Shown piece after piece: positions 1 to 6,979 of a stretch of DNA of 18,141 nt. The DNA is taken from assembly GCA_002432195.1 (NCBI GenBank), contig DJGG01000180.1:1-18141 (forward strand), in the 5' to 3' direction. Source of the stretch: Desulfobacteraceae bacterium UBA5852. GTDB taxonomy: Bacteria > Desulfobacterota > Desulfobacteria > Desulfobacterales > UBA5852. The notes under the pieces were generated by a model, which saw only the letters and a program-made list of their open reading frames with translations, did not search any database and was not told where the DNA came from. The position numbers were made by a program, and so were the translations under genes. Position 1 is the stretch's first letter. The number at the start of each line of letters is the position of its first letter.

Positions 1-290
1 CATCTTGTTAGCGAATTGGTATGAGAATCGCAACGCCGGAAAAGTATCCGAAACGCACCTCCATGCCCGCCGTGCTCAACGTTGAGGCAGCGGAGCGAAT
101 GACCCCCGCGACCGATTGCCGGAAATGAAAGAATTGCCTTGGCCGCGAAGTTCGGCTAAGAAATGAAAAGGCTGCCAACGGATTAAACTTTTTGGTCGGC
201 TTAGCGTCGCATAAACACTAAATCGCTGAGGCCAGACAGGAAAGGACGCTGAAAACACCGGAGGTTGATGCGCGAGTGTCAGCACCGCTA
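1..290. other. Non-coding stretch upstream of the restriction gene
   Basis: I see no convincing gene here. The open frames on either strand have compositions typical of chance reading. The stretch is visibly less GC-rich than the region after 2280. It contains an imperfect hairpin: the arm at 198-206 pairs with 224-233 (nine pairs, one bulged G) around a 17-base AT-rich loop. It could be an operator or a transcription structure ahead of the nuclease gene, or a relic of island insertion; nothing in the sequence decides between these. Confidence 0.4.
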
Positions 291-291
291 A
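260..291 (+). promoter_or_regulatory. Possible leader mini-ORF with Shine-Dalgarno site before the nuclease gene
   Basis: A GGAGG at 260-264 lies four bases before an ATG at 268 that opens a seven-codon frame ending at TAA 289-291. The nuclease frame begins immediately after, at TTG 293 or ATG 308, and neither of those has a good ribosome site of its own. The arrangement would let ribosomes terminate and re-initiate, keeping nuclease synthesis low or coupled. It could be chance; only the site and spacing are observed. Confidence 0.3.
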
Positions 292-307
292 GTTGCGAGC
301 CAGACAC

Positions 308-913
308 ATGCCTATCTCACGAAACAACGTCGATGTCACCGCATTCAACCTGGCTCTTCAGTTGCCGTTTGAGTTGCGTGTCCAGGATTTCCAGATGGCA
401 ATGCAGGACGTATACGACTTTTTCTACGACGTGAACTCCCATCTGACCGGCAAGGGGTTGCAAAGGTTGGATGATATGCTGCGGCCCGCGATCATGTCGG
501 GAGTGCTTTCCGACATGCTGACTGCAAGTCTTGCCAAGCACTCAAGGGTTCTTCGGGAAAACCAGTACTTCAATGGACACCCCGACCTGATCGTACAAGG
601 CATTTATCCCGGTAACGCCGTCAAATCAGGGACCGACGGCGTCGAGATCAAGACGACAAGGAAAGCTGGCGGAGCGGTCGATACGCATGGTGCCCGCGAA
701 CAGTGGATGTGTGTTTTCGTCTATGCTGTCGACAACGAGACCGAACCCGCATTGAACCGCCGCCCTATGACCTTCACTGAGGTCTATCTTGGACATGTCG
801 CCATCGAAGACTTCAGACGAAATGCGCGCGGCGTACTTGGTACTCGCACGGCCACGTTGCATAAGAACGGTATCCAGAAACTCCGACAGAGCTGTGTCTA
901 CCGTTTGGGATGA
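308..913 (+). CDS. Putative type II restriction endonuclease, PD-(D/E)xK type
   Basis: A protein of about 201 residues, counted from ATG 308. A TTG at 293 would add five residues, and the frame is closed by a TGA at 266-268, so no longer form exists. The key signal is a PD at residues 92-93 followed by GVEIKTTRK with E113 and K115, matching the PD-x(n)-(D/E)xK metal-binding core of many restriction nucleases. Next comes a DTHGAREQW stretch and a hydrophobic strand. The N-terminal half is helical-looking. The gene converges on an adenine methyltransferase, with the 3' ends overlapping by 16 bases, the usual layout of a type II restriction-modification pair. The recognition site and subfamily cannot be read from the sequence. 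The call rests on motif plus neighbour; a non-restriction nuclease is the main alternative. Confidence 0.68.
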   Translation: MPISRNNVDVTAFNLALQLPFELRVQDFQMAMQDVYDFFYDVNSHLTGKGLQRLDDMLRPAIMSGVLSDMLTASLAKHSRVLRENQYFNGHPDLIVQGIYPGNAVKSGTDGVEIKTTRKAGGAVDTHGAREQWMCVFVYAVDNETEPALNRRPMTFTEVYLGHVAIEDFRRNARGVLGTRTATLHKNGIQKLRQSCVYRLG

Positions 914-2055
914 CTGCCGTTCAGCGAGAAACGAATCAGCTTGGGAATCGCCTCACAGGCCATCGTGAAGAAGTATTCGTCCTTCTCGACGCCAACACTC
1001 GCATAACCCACGGCTTCTGCCGCTGCCAGCGTTGACCCCGCCCCCGCAAACGGATCGAGCACTACACCCTTCCCGAGCGGCAAGACGGCCCGCACCAATT
1101 CCCGCAGGAACGACTGCGGCTTGAGGCTCGGGTGTGGAGCTAGCTCGCGTTCGGTCTTCCGTGTCGGCGACGAGCTTATGACGTCGCCGAACGGCTTGTC
1201 CTGACGAGGTCGACGGAATCCACCCGTGTGCCACTTCCTCAAGTTGTCCTGCACTCGTCCCTCGATGGGCTTGCGATAGACTACCCACGGTTCCCACATC
1301 GATCGCGGCATGACACTGATATCCGGGAATTCATTGTGGGCGGCCTTGGGTCGATCCCCACCTCGCATTGTCATTGTCAGCCGAACGACTTCCCCACGGC
1401 GTTCGAGTCCTGCATCCGCAAGCGCAGCGGAAACGAGATACGACAGAAGTGGATTTGACGCGACCACAACATGAGCGCCGGGAACAAGTTTGGGCAGCAA
1501 CAGACGCCCCCAGACGAAAAAAAACGCCCTTAGGTACTCAAGTTGCTCGGGGGTAAGGGTGGTGAATCTAGGAAGAGGAGAACGTGCGTGGCCGTCAAAC
1601 GAGGGAGGAATGCGCCAGACCCCGCCTTTGCCCTTGCGGAGTTTCGCTTGCTGCTCAGCCGTGTACTCATGTAGACCGTACGGCGGGTCAGTGACAACGG
1701 CATGAAAGCTGTTGTCGGGCTGTTGCCCTATCCAATCGAAGCAGTCCGCATGATGCAACGTCGCTTGGCCAAAATCTGCCGGCGCGGCCCAGTCGTTCGC
1801 CATAGGCAATACCCGTTGGATTCCCGCCCCCACGGCTGATCGCACAGCGTAAAATCCTCGTTCTTCTCGGATAAACATTGCCGGTGTGTTCAGCCGGAGA
1901 TAAGACCGGACCGAAGATGCAGGAGTCGGACCAATGACCTGGTTCACGCGCGCTTCAATCTCCTTGACGGAGAGCGCCTTTGAGGTTAGGGACAACACCT
2001 GAAAGATGCCGTCCCTTACGCGGCCTGGCGGATATCTGACGGGGCTGTCTTTCAT
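898..2055 (-). CDS. Site-specific DNA methyltransferase (adenine N6, beta class)
   Basis: Transfers a methyl group from S-adenosylmethionine to DNA, presumably protecting the target of the convergent nuclease. With the start at 2055 the protein has 385 residues. The catalytic motif IV TDPPYG lies at residues 122-127 and the AdoMet-binding motif LDPFAGAGS at about 333-341, preceded by HPSLKP. The order motif IV before motif I defines the beta class, and DPPY rather than SPPY points to N6-adenine. Residues about 5-75 look like a winged-helix domain fused in front. The start at 2055 is chosen because a good -35/-10 pair ends nine bases before this ATG. In-frame alternatives at ATG 2181 and GTG 2211 lack ribosome sites and would add a segment without recognisable domain. 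Codon composition is less GC-rich than in the genes after 2280, suggesting transfer. Confidence 0.88.
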   Translation of the reverse strand: MKDSPVRYPPGRVRDGIFQVLSLTSKALSVKEIEARVNQVIGPTPASSVRSYLRLNTPAMFIREERGFYAVRSAVGAGIQRVLPMANDWAAPADFGQATLHHADCFDWIGQQPDNSFHAVVTDPPYGLHEYTAEQQAKLRKGKGGVWRIPPSFDGHARSPLPRFTTLTPEQLEYLRAFFFVWGRLLLPKLVPGAHVVVASNPLLSYLVSAALADAGLERRGEVVRLTMTMRGGDRPKAAHNEFPDISVMPRSMWEPWVVYRKPIEGRVQDNLRKWHTGGFRRPRQDKPFGDVISSSPTRKTERELAPHPSLKPQSFLRELVRAVLPLGKGVVLDPFAGAGSTLAAAEAVGYASVGVEKDEYFFTMACEAIPKLIRFSLNGSHPKR

Positions 2056-2064
2056 AATGTCGTC

Positions 2065-2093
2065 AGAATAGACGTCTGGACGTCTCACGTCAA
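2065..2093 (-). promoter_or_regulatory. Sigma-70-type promoter for the methyltransferase gene
   Basis: On the minus strand TTGACG (2093-2088) and TATTCT (2070-2065) are separated by exactly 17 bases. They match the -35 consensus at five of six positions and the -10 at four of six. The predicted transcription start, about 2058, is only a few bases ahead of ATG 2055, which has no Shine-Dalgarno sequence, so the message would be leaderless or nearly so. A second TTGACA lies at 2109-2104 without a matching -10. Confidence 0.5.
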
Positions 2094-2243
2094 GAGGGAA
2101 CGTTGTCAAAGGGGAAAAACCCCCAACAAATGCATGAACCACGTCGTGAGGGCCGTCCGCTGCCTTCACGACGCGGTTCATGCTCGGCAATAGGGAGAAC
2201 CGAAGCCTCACCTAGCCAAGGATGGCTATTCGGGCCAGGGTCA

Positions 2244-2273
2244 TCTTCAGCCCGCCAATGCATTTTCTGAAGA
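2244..2273 (+). promoter_or_regulatory. Hairpin overlapping the gabD ribosome binding site
   Basis: TCTTCAG (2244-2250) and CTGAAGA (2267-2273) form a perfect seven-base-pair stem with a 16-base loop. The 3' arm includes the start of the AGAGG at 2271-2275 that serves the ATG at 2284. Folding of the message could therefore reduce gabD translation. The repeat is observed; the control role is inferred. Confidence 0.3.
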
Positions 2274-2283
2274 GGAATGTGTC

Positions 2284-3741
2284 ATGCAACTGAACGACAG
2301 CCACCTGTTTCACCAGCAGGGCTATATAGGGGGCCGATGGGTCGACGCCGCCGACCGCACCCGTCGTGAGATCCGCAACCCGGCCACCGGGGAGGTGATC
2401 GGCAGCGTGCCGCAGATGGGTGCTGCGGAAACCCGCCAGGCCATCGAGGCCGCCGACGCCGCGCTGCCGGGCTGGCGGGCGCTCACCGCCAAGCAGCGCG
2501 CGCGGCACCTGCGGCGCTGGTACGACCTGATCATGGCCCACCAGAAGGACCTGGCGGTGCTCATGACCACGGAGCAGGGCAAATCCCTGGCGGAATCCAT
2601 GGGGGAGATCGCCTACGGCGCGGCCTTCATCGAATGGTTCGCCGAGGAGGCGCGCCGCATCTACGGCGAGGTCATCCCGCCGCACCAGGCCGACAAGCGC
2701 ATCCTGGTGATCAAGCAGCCCGTGGGGGTGTGCGCGGCCATCACCCCCTGGAACTTCCCCTGCGCCATGATCACCCGCAAGGCCGGCCCGGCCCTGGCGG
2801 CCGGCTGCACCATGGTCGTCAAGCCCGCCTCCCAGACGCCCTACTCGGCCCTGGCCCTGGCGGAGCTCGCCCATCGCGCCGAGATCCCGCCGGGGGTCTT
2901 CAACGTGGTCACCGGGAATGCCGCGGCCATCGGCGGCGAGCTGACGGCCAACCCCACGGTGCGCAAGCTCACCTTCACCGGCTCCACGGCCACCGGCAAG
3001 CAGCTCATGCGCCAATGCGCCGACACCGTGAAGAAGGTTTCGCTCGAGCTGGGGGGCAACGCTCCCTTCATCGTCTGCGACGACGCCGACCTGGAGGCGG
3101 CCGTGGAGGGTGCTATGGCCAGCAAGTTCCGCAATTCCGGGCAGACCTGCGTGTGCGCCAACCGGATCTATGTGCAGGCCGGGGTCTACGAGGCCTTTGC
3201 GGACAAGCTGAAGGCGGCCGTGGGCCGGCTCAAGGTGGGCAACGGGATGGAGCCGGGGGTGGTGCAGGGGCCGCTTATCGACCGCGCCGCCGTGGAGAAG
3301 GTGGAGGAGCACATCGCCGACGCCTTGCAGAAAGGGGCCCGGGTGGCCGCCGGGGGGCAACGCCATGCCCTGGGGGGCACTTTTTTCATGCCCACGGTGC
3401 TCACCGGGGTGACCCAGGCGATGCGCGTGGCCCGGGAGGAAACCTTCGGGCCGGTGGCGCCCCTCTTCCGCTTCGAAAGCGACGCGGACGTGATCCGGAT
3501 GGCCAACGCCACCGAATTCGGCCTCGCGGCCTATTTCTACAGCCGGGACATCGGCCGGATCTGGCGCCTGGCCGAAGCCCTGGAGTTCGGCATCGTGGGG
3601 GTCAACACCGGCATCATCTCCACCGAGATCGCGCCCTTCGGCGGCGTCAAGGAGTCCGGCATCGGTCGCGAAGGCGCCTCCTACGGAATCGAGGAATACG
3701 TCGAGGTCAAATACATCTGCCTGGGCGGCATCGACAATTAG
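2284..3741 (+). CDS. gabD: NAD(P)-dependent succinate-semialdehyde dehydrogenase
   Basis: Oxidises succinate semialdehyde to succinate with NAD(P)+ in the cytoplasm. The 485-residue length is close to E. coli GabD (482). Visible aldehyde dehydrogenase signatures are TPWNFP with the oxyanion Asn157, the cofactor-fold FTGSTATGK near 231-239, the general base E255 in LELGGNAPF, and the nucleophile C289 in GQTCVCANR. The second cysteine, C291, in CVC is a known feature of bacterial and plant SSADHs, where the pair can form a redox switch. The C-terminal PFGGVKESGIGREG is also typical. The start at 2284 follows an AGAGG with suitable spacing. No GABA transaminase or transporter gene is adjacent, so the physiological aldehyde is uncertain and a broader semialdehyde role is possible. 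This is the first gene on the GC-rich side of the composition change. Confidence 0.92.
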   Translation: MQLNDSHLFHQQGYIGGRWVDAADRTRREIRNPATGEVIGSVPQMGAAETRQAIEAADAALPGWRALTAKQRARHLRRWYDLIMAHQKDLAVLMTTEQGKSLAESMGEIAYGAAFIEWFAEEARRIYGEVIPPHQADKRILVIKQPVGVCAAITPWNFPCAMITRKAGPALAAGCTMVVKPASQTPYSALALAELAHRAEIPPGVFNVVTGNAAAIGGELTANPTVRKLTFTGSTATGKQLMRQCADTVKKVSLELGGNAPFIVCDDADLEAAVEGAMASKFRNSGQTCVCANRIYVQAGVYEAFADKLKAAVGRLKVGNGMEPGVVQGPLIDRAAVEKVEEHIADALQKGARVAAGGQRHALGGTFFMPTVLTGVTQAMRVAREETFGPVAPLFRFESDADVIRMANATEFGLAAYFYSRDIGRIWRLAEALEFGIVGVNTGIISTEIAPFGGVKESGIGREGASYGIEEYVEVKYICLGGIDN

Positions 3742-3910
3742 CCCGCCACAGCCTGTTAGGGATCGCCGGGTCGCACGCGGGGGCCTCCCCCCGGGCGTCC
3801 GGCGCGCGGCCAGGATACCGAGGCCGCGGCCTTGACGCCGGTCGCCACTTGGAATAGAAACGGCCCGGCGCGGCAACCGACAGCAGGGGGTGACCCCCAG
3901 GGAGGCGAGC

Positions 3911-4411
3911 ATGGACTTCAACCAGGTGGTTCAGCTGCAACTGAAGACGCCCCATGACCTGCGCCACCTGTTGGAGGAGCACGGCCAGGCGCATCACGTC
4001 CTCCACGACACCGTTTCCGACTGGTGGTGGTTCTGCGAAGACCGCAACCGGCTCCTGGAGTTCGTCTTCAACTCCGGCAACCCCATCCGCTTCAAAAGCC
4101 GGCCGGCGGCGGCCCACCCGGGAGAGGCCCGCTGGGAGCTGGAAGGCGACCACAACGACCCCGTGCGCACCTACGATGTCAACCAGTTCTTCCTGTCCCC
4201 CGCCATGCCGCCGGACCTGCTCCGGGACCAGTTCTGGAACGATTTTTTGAGCCAGGACCTGGGCGCCTACGCCTACTGGGACCGCGACAACCCCTTCAAC
4301 GACCTGGAAGAATACCTCTTTTACTGGGAAATGGCCGCCGACGGGACCCACCTGGAGCCGGTGACGCCCCCCGCCGCCGCGGTGACCCGCCCGCCGGCGG
4401 GTCCGGCTTGA
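3911..4411 (+). CDS. Hypothetical protein, acidic and aromatic-rich
   Basis: I do not recognise a family. The start at ATG 3911 is supported by a GGAGG six bases upstream; an upstream ATG at 3890 in the same frame lacks this. The 166-residue product has no signal peptide, membrane segment or cysteine cluster. It is rich in D, E, W, F and Y, with a DWWWFCEDRNRLLEFVF stretch at about residues 37-53 and further acidic/aromatic patches near 105-140. The last 20 residues are Pro/Ala-rich and probably disordered. The composition suggests a small soluble binding or accessory protein. The 169 bases between gabD and this gene contain no clear promoter or terminator, so read-through from gabD is possible. 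Third-position GC bias and a good ribosome site argue that it is real. Confidence 0.65.
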   Translation: MDFNQVVQLQLKTPHDLRHLLEEHGQAHHVLHDTVSDWWWFCEDRNRLLEFVFNSGNPIRFKSRPAAAHPGEARWELEGDHNDPVRTYDVNQFFLSPAMPPDLLRDQFWNDFLSQDLGAYAYWDRDNPFNDLEEYLFYWEMAADGTHLEPVTPPAAAVTRPPAGPA

Positions 4412-4435
4412 GATTCGCGGATTCGACCCTATCTT
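4408..4435 (+). promoter_or_regulatory. Weak candidate sigma-70 promoter for the secreted protein gene
   Basis: TTGAGA (4408-4413) and TATCTT (4430-4435) are separated by 16 bases, matching five and four of six consensus positions. They overlap the end of the preceding gene and lie about 130 bases before ATG 4564. In GC-rich DNA such a pair is somewhat unusual, but this is a sequence match only. Confidence 0.25.
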
Positions 4436-4563
4436 GAGACCCATGCGGCCGTGGTCCACAGCCCCCGGCCGCACGCTGCTCGCCGGGCGCTCCGGGGATG
4501 GGCTTCCCCCCCGGGCAACCGCCCCGGCTGCCCTTCAAAACCCAACCGGGAGGAATGCACCCC

Positions 4564-5043
4564 ATGCAACGAAACGTCATCAACCCCTTGCTGGCGGGCC
4601 TGGCCCTCCTGCTGCTGGCGGCCGGCCCCCTACCGGCGGCCGACACATCGGAAAAGGCCGGCTGGGAGGCCGGCAGCGCCTACAACAAGCTTTACGACGC
4701 CCGGGAGCAGGACGATTTCAAGGGGACCGTCACGAAGGTCTTCACCGTGACCCCCATGCCGGGAATGTCGCCGGCGGTGGCCCTGGAGGTGGAGGAGGGG
4801 CCCGACCAGGTGAACCTGGTCCACGTCTGCCCGGCCTGGTTCCGCGACCCGGAAGCCATCGGCGTCCGCCGGGGGGACAAGGTCAAGGTGAAGGGCGTCT
4901 GGGTGGAAATCGACGGCAAATTCGTGTTTCTGGCCTCCAAGGTCAAAAAGGGCGATTTCTTCGAGTTCAAGGTGCGCGTTACCGAGGACGGCACCCCCTT
5001 CTGGACCCTTTCCCCCGAGGAGCAGGCCAAGCACAGCAACTGA
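4564..5043 (+). CDS. Small exported protein, possible OB-fold domain
   Basis: A 159-residue product when started at ATG 4564, which is preceded by GGGAGG at a distance of ten bases. An in-frame ATG at 4555 would sit on top of that ribosome site. Residues 1-26 form a classical signal peptide: a basic end, the hydrophobic run LLAGLALLLLAAG and a likely cleavage after LPAA. There is no lipobox cysteine. The mature part has alternating beta-strand-like segments, including FKGTVTKVF, a GDKVKVKGVW motif and a FVFLASKVKKGD strand, resembling small periplasmic OB-fold proteins that bind ligands or metals. It ends in a short charged tail. There is one isolated cysteine (HVCPAW). No partner is evident; the next operon starts 325 bases on with its own promoter. 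The family assignment is tentative. Confidence 0.7.
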   Translation: MQRNVINPLLAGLALLLLAAGPLPAADTSEKAGWEAGSAYNKLYDAREQDDFKGTVTKVFTVTPMPGMSPAVALEVEEGPDQVNLVHVCPAWFRDPEAIGVRRGDKVKVKGVWVEIDGKFVFLASKVKKGDFFEFKVRVTEDGTPFWTLSPEEQAKHSN

Positions 5044-5055
5044 GCTGCCAAAATA

Positions 5056-5137
5056 GACCGTTCCAAAATGGCACATAGGTTTTAACCGTCTGTTTTTCCA
5101 TTTCTAATCCGGACGGCTAGTCCAAATTGGAACGGTC
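5056..5137. repeat. Inverted repeat, candidate enhancer-binding site
   Basis: A 16-base element at 5056-5071 (GACCGTTCCAAAATGG) recurs as its reverse complement at 5122-5137 with 14 of 16 identities, including an unbroken 11-base core GACCGTTCCAA. Each copy contains a small palindrome of the CCA-AAA-TGG or CCAA-A-TTGG kind. The copies lie about 110 and 175 bases upstream of the -12 element of the sigma-54 promoter, a typical distance for activator sites. Terminal repeats of a tiny mobile remnant, or an RNA hairpin, are alternatives. Confidence 0.55.
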
Positions 5138-5231
5138 CCCCTCCCCACCTCCCTTGGCAGCCCCCCCGCTCCAACCTTTAAAACAATACGTTTTCAGATA
5201 CTTATCCCTTATCATCCCGACCCCTCCGCCC

Positions 5232-5247
5232 TGGCACAATGGTTGCT
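5232..5247 (+). promoter_or_regulatory. Sigma-54 (RpoN) -24/-12 promoter of the hdr-met operon
   Basis: TGGCACAATGGTTGCT matches the sigma-54 consensus TGGCAC-N5-TTGCW at every defined position. The invariant -24 GG (5233-5234) and -12 GC (5245-5246) are separated by the required ten bases. The predicted transcription start is near 5258, about 110 bases before the hdrC start. This implies that transcription of the operon needs RpoN and an AAA+ enhancer-binding activator, probably acting at the upstream inverted repeat. Confidence 0.75.
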
Positions 5248-5368
5248 CTAGCCACCCCCGGACGGTGTCCCGGCCCCGCTGCCGGGCACGGCCCGCGAGC
5301 CCGCGGCCCCGCCCTCGGCGGCCGTCCGTGCGCACCCGCCAGACCCTTTCCCGGGGAAGGAGCCGACC

Positions 5369-5986
5369 ATGATCGAGGCAGCCCTCCAATTCCAGCCCAC
5401 CGAGGCCCGTACCTTCCTCCAGGAGGTGGCGGCGCGCTCGGGCCAGAACCTCGCCGCCTGCTACCAGTGCCGGCGCTGCGCCGCCGGATGCGCCGTGGGG
5501 GACGAAACCGGATTCGTGACCCCCAACCGGCTCATCCGCATGGTGATGCTGGGGGACCGCGACCAGGCCCTGAGCAACGAGTTGGTGTGGCGCTGCGTCT
5601 CCTGCTACACCTGCGGCGAGCGCTGCCCCAACGACATCCAGACGGCGCGCATCACCGAAACTCTCAAGAAGATGGCCAAGGAAGAGCATGTCCCGGCGCT
5701 CCAGCCCAAGGTGGCCCATTTCCACGACGCCTTCCTGGAAAGCGGGGTGCGCTGGGGTCGGGTCAACGAAATGGAATTCATGGGCGCCTACGAGATGAAG
5801 AACGCCTTCCTGGAGGCCCGGCGGTTCCGTTTCGGGGCCATCATGAGCGAGATCCGGCAGCAGATGCGCCTGGGGCTGGCCATGCTGCGGCTCAAGCGCA
5901 TGCACATGGGTTTTCTGAAATCGGGCGGCCGCGCCGAGATCCAGGCCCTGCGGCGCAAGTCCCAGGCCGCGCGGGCGGCCCGCTGA
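5369..5986 (+). CDS. hdrC: Heterodisulfide reductase-like subunit C, iron-sulfur protein
   Basis: Electron-transfer subunit that wires HdrA to HdrB, expected in the cytoplasm. The 205 residues include two [4Fe-4S] ferredoxin motifs, C31-x2-C34-x2-C37-x3-C41 and C76-x2-C79-x2-C82-x3-C86, the latter followed by Pro. The C-terminal part is helical and basic (RRFRFGAIM..., RLKRMHMG), as in HdrC proteins of this size. The start at 5369 has an AAGGAG seven bases upstream. It is the first gene after the sigma-54 promoter. The 102 bases to hdrB are GC-rich with no clear terminator, so the two should be co-transcribed. A GlpC/LldF-type ferredoxin is a weaker alternative, but the following hdrB and hdrA settle the call. 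Confidence 0.93.
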   Translation: MIEAALQFQPTEARTFLQEVAARSGQNLAACYQCRRCAAGCAVGDETGFVTPNRLIRMVMLGDRDQALSNELVWRCVSCYTCGERCPNDIQTARITETLKKMAKEEHVPALQPKVAHFHDAFLESGVRWGRVNEMEFMGAYEMKNAFLEARRFRFGAIMSEIRQQMRLGLAMLRLKRMHMGFLKSGGRAEIQALRRKSQAARAAR

Positions 5987-6088
5987 CAGGCCGGGGGATC
6001 CGCCCCGGGCCGCACCTCAGGGCGCGGCGCGAGGCGCCATCGAATCCCCGCCGGTAACGACCACCGCGCAAAGCAGAAGAGGTCCAGC

Positions 6089-6979
6089 ATGCAACTCGCC
6101 TATTACCCCGGATGTTCCCTGAAGCAGTCCTCCGCCCTCTACGATGTGCAGAGCCGGCGGGTCTTCGCCGAACTGGGGGTGACGCTCCAGGAAATCGAGG
6201 ACTGGAATTGCTGCGGCGCCACCTCCGCCGGCAAGGTGGACGACTTCCTGGCCGTGGCCATGGCGGCGCGCAACATCGGCATCGCCGAAAACAGCGGCTT
6301 TGCGGAAATGGTGATCCCCTGCTCGGCCTGCTATTCCCGCACCCTGGTGGCCCAGCAGCGCCTGGCCGACGATCCCGCCCTGCAGCAGGCGGTCAACGGC
6401 GAGCTGCGCCGCCCCGTGCGCGGGGGCCTCAAGGTCACCTCCATCCTGGAGGCCCTGGTGGAACGGGTCACTGCCGGGGCCGTGGCCCAGCAGGCCGTCC
6501 TCAAGTTCCGCGACCTGCATCCCGTCTGCTACTACGGCTGCATGCTGACCCGCTTCCCCTACCGCGTGACGGTCTCCGACAGCGTGGAGAACCCCCACGG
6601 CATGGAAACTATTCTGGAGGCCATCGGCGTCCGGGCCATCGACTGGAATTACAAGACCGCCTGCTGCGGGGCCTCGGCCGCGGTCAACGACCCCCAGACC
6701 GCCATGAACCTCATGGGGCGCATCTTCCAGGATGCCGTCGCCCGGGGGGCCAACTGCTTCGTGGCCTCCTGCCCCATGTGCCAGATGAACCTGGACGCCC
6801 ACCAGGAGACCTTCGCCGCCGCCCTGGGCCTCCCCCAGCGCCTGCCGGTCTACTTCATCACCGAGGTCCTGGGGGCGGCCATGGGCATCCCCCCCGAAGA
6901 GTTGCAGACCGACCGGCATTTCATCGACGGCACGGATCTCTTGAAGGAGCTGGAACCCCATGAACACGACGCAGACTAG
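6089..6979 (+). CDS. hdrB: Heterodisulfide reductase-like subunit B, CCG-domain protein
   Basis: The catalytic disulfide-reducing subunit in the family; methanogen HdrB holds two noncubane [4Fe-4S] clusters that split a disulfide. Both CCG domains are complete here: C9, C41-C42, C78 and C81 in the first, and C147 or C151, C192-C193, C228 and C231 in the second. All ligand positions are intact, so it should carry both clusters. Length (296) is normal. The start at 6089 follows GAAGAGG by six bases. Its end overlaps the hdrA start by 20 bases, implying translational coupling. In an organism without coenzyme M/B the real substrate is unknown; another dithiol, a carrier, or only an electron relay for the MetFV complex are possible. 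Confidence 0.94.
   Translation: MQLAYYPGCSLKQSSALYDVQSRRVFAELGVTLQEIEDWNCCGATSAGKVDDFLAVAMAARNIGIAENSGFAEMVIPCSACYSRTLVAQQRLADDPALQQAVNGELRRPVRGGLKVTSILEALVERVTAGAVAQQAVLKFRDLHPVCYYGCMLTRFPYRVTVSDSVENPHGMETILEAIGVRAIDWNYKTACCGASAAVNDPQTAMNLMGRIFQDAVARGANCFVASCPMCQMNLDAHQETFAAALGLPQRLPVYFITEVLGAAMGIPPEELQTDRHFIDGTDLLKELEPHEHDAD

Larger units (their letters stand above)
5044..5368 (+). other. Control region upstream of the hdr-met operon
   Basis: This 325-base gap carries no gene. From left to right it has a long inverted repeat (5056-5137), a pyrimidine-rich stretch, and an AT-rich segment at about 5176-5216 with a small AAAAC/GTTTT inverted repeat. A sigma-54 promoter follows (5232-5247), and then a GC-rich leader of roughly 110 bases up to hdrC. 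The order (distal repeats, flexible AT-rich spacer, -24/-12 element) is that expected for an activator-dependent, DNA-looping RpoN promoter. I found no intrinsic terminator for the preceding gene. Confidence 0.6.

Noticed and set aside
2056..2211. Upstream methyltransferase starts at ATG 2181 or GTG 2211
   Set aside because: Neither has a ribosome site, the added residues show no domain, and the promoter at 2065-2093 would lie inside the coding region.
2212..3921. Long minus-strand open frame opposite gabD
   Set aside because: Low-complexity shadow of gabD with no recognisable motif.
5069..5083. Second sigma-54 promoter starting TGGCACATAGG
   Set aside because: The -12 GC is missing at the required spacing (TT instead), and the site lies within the inverted repeat.
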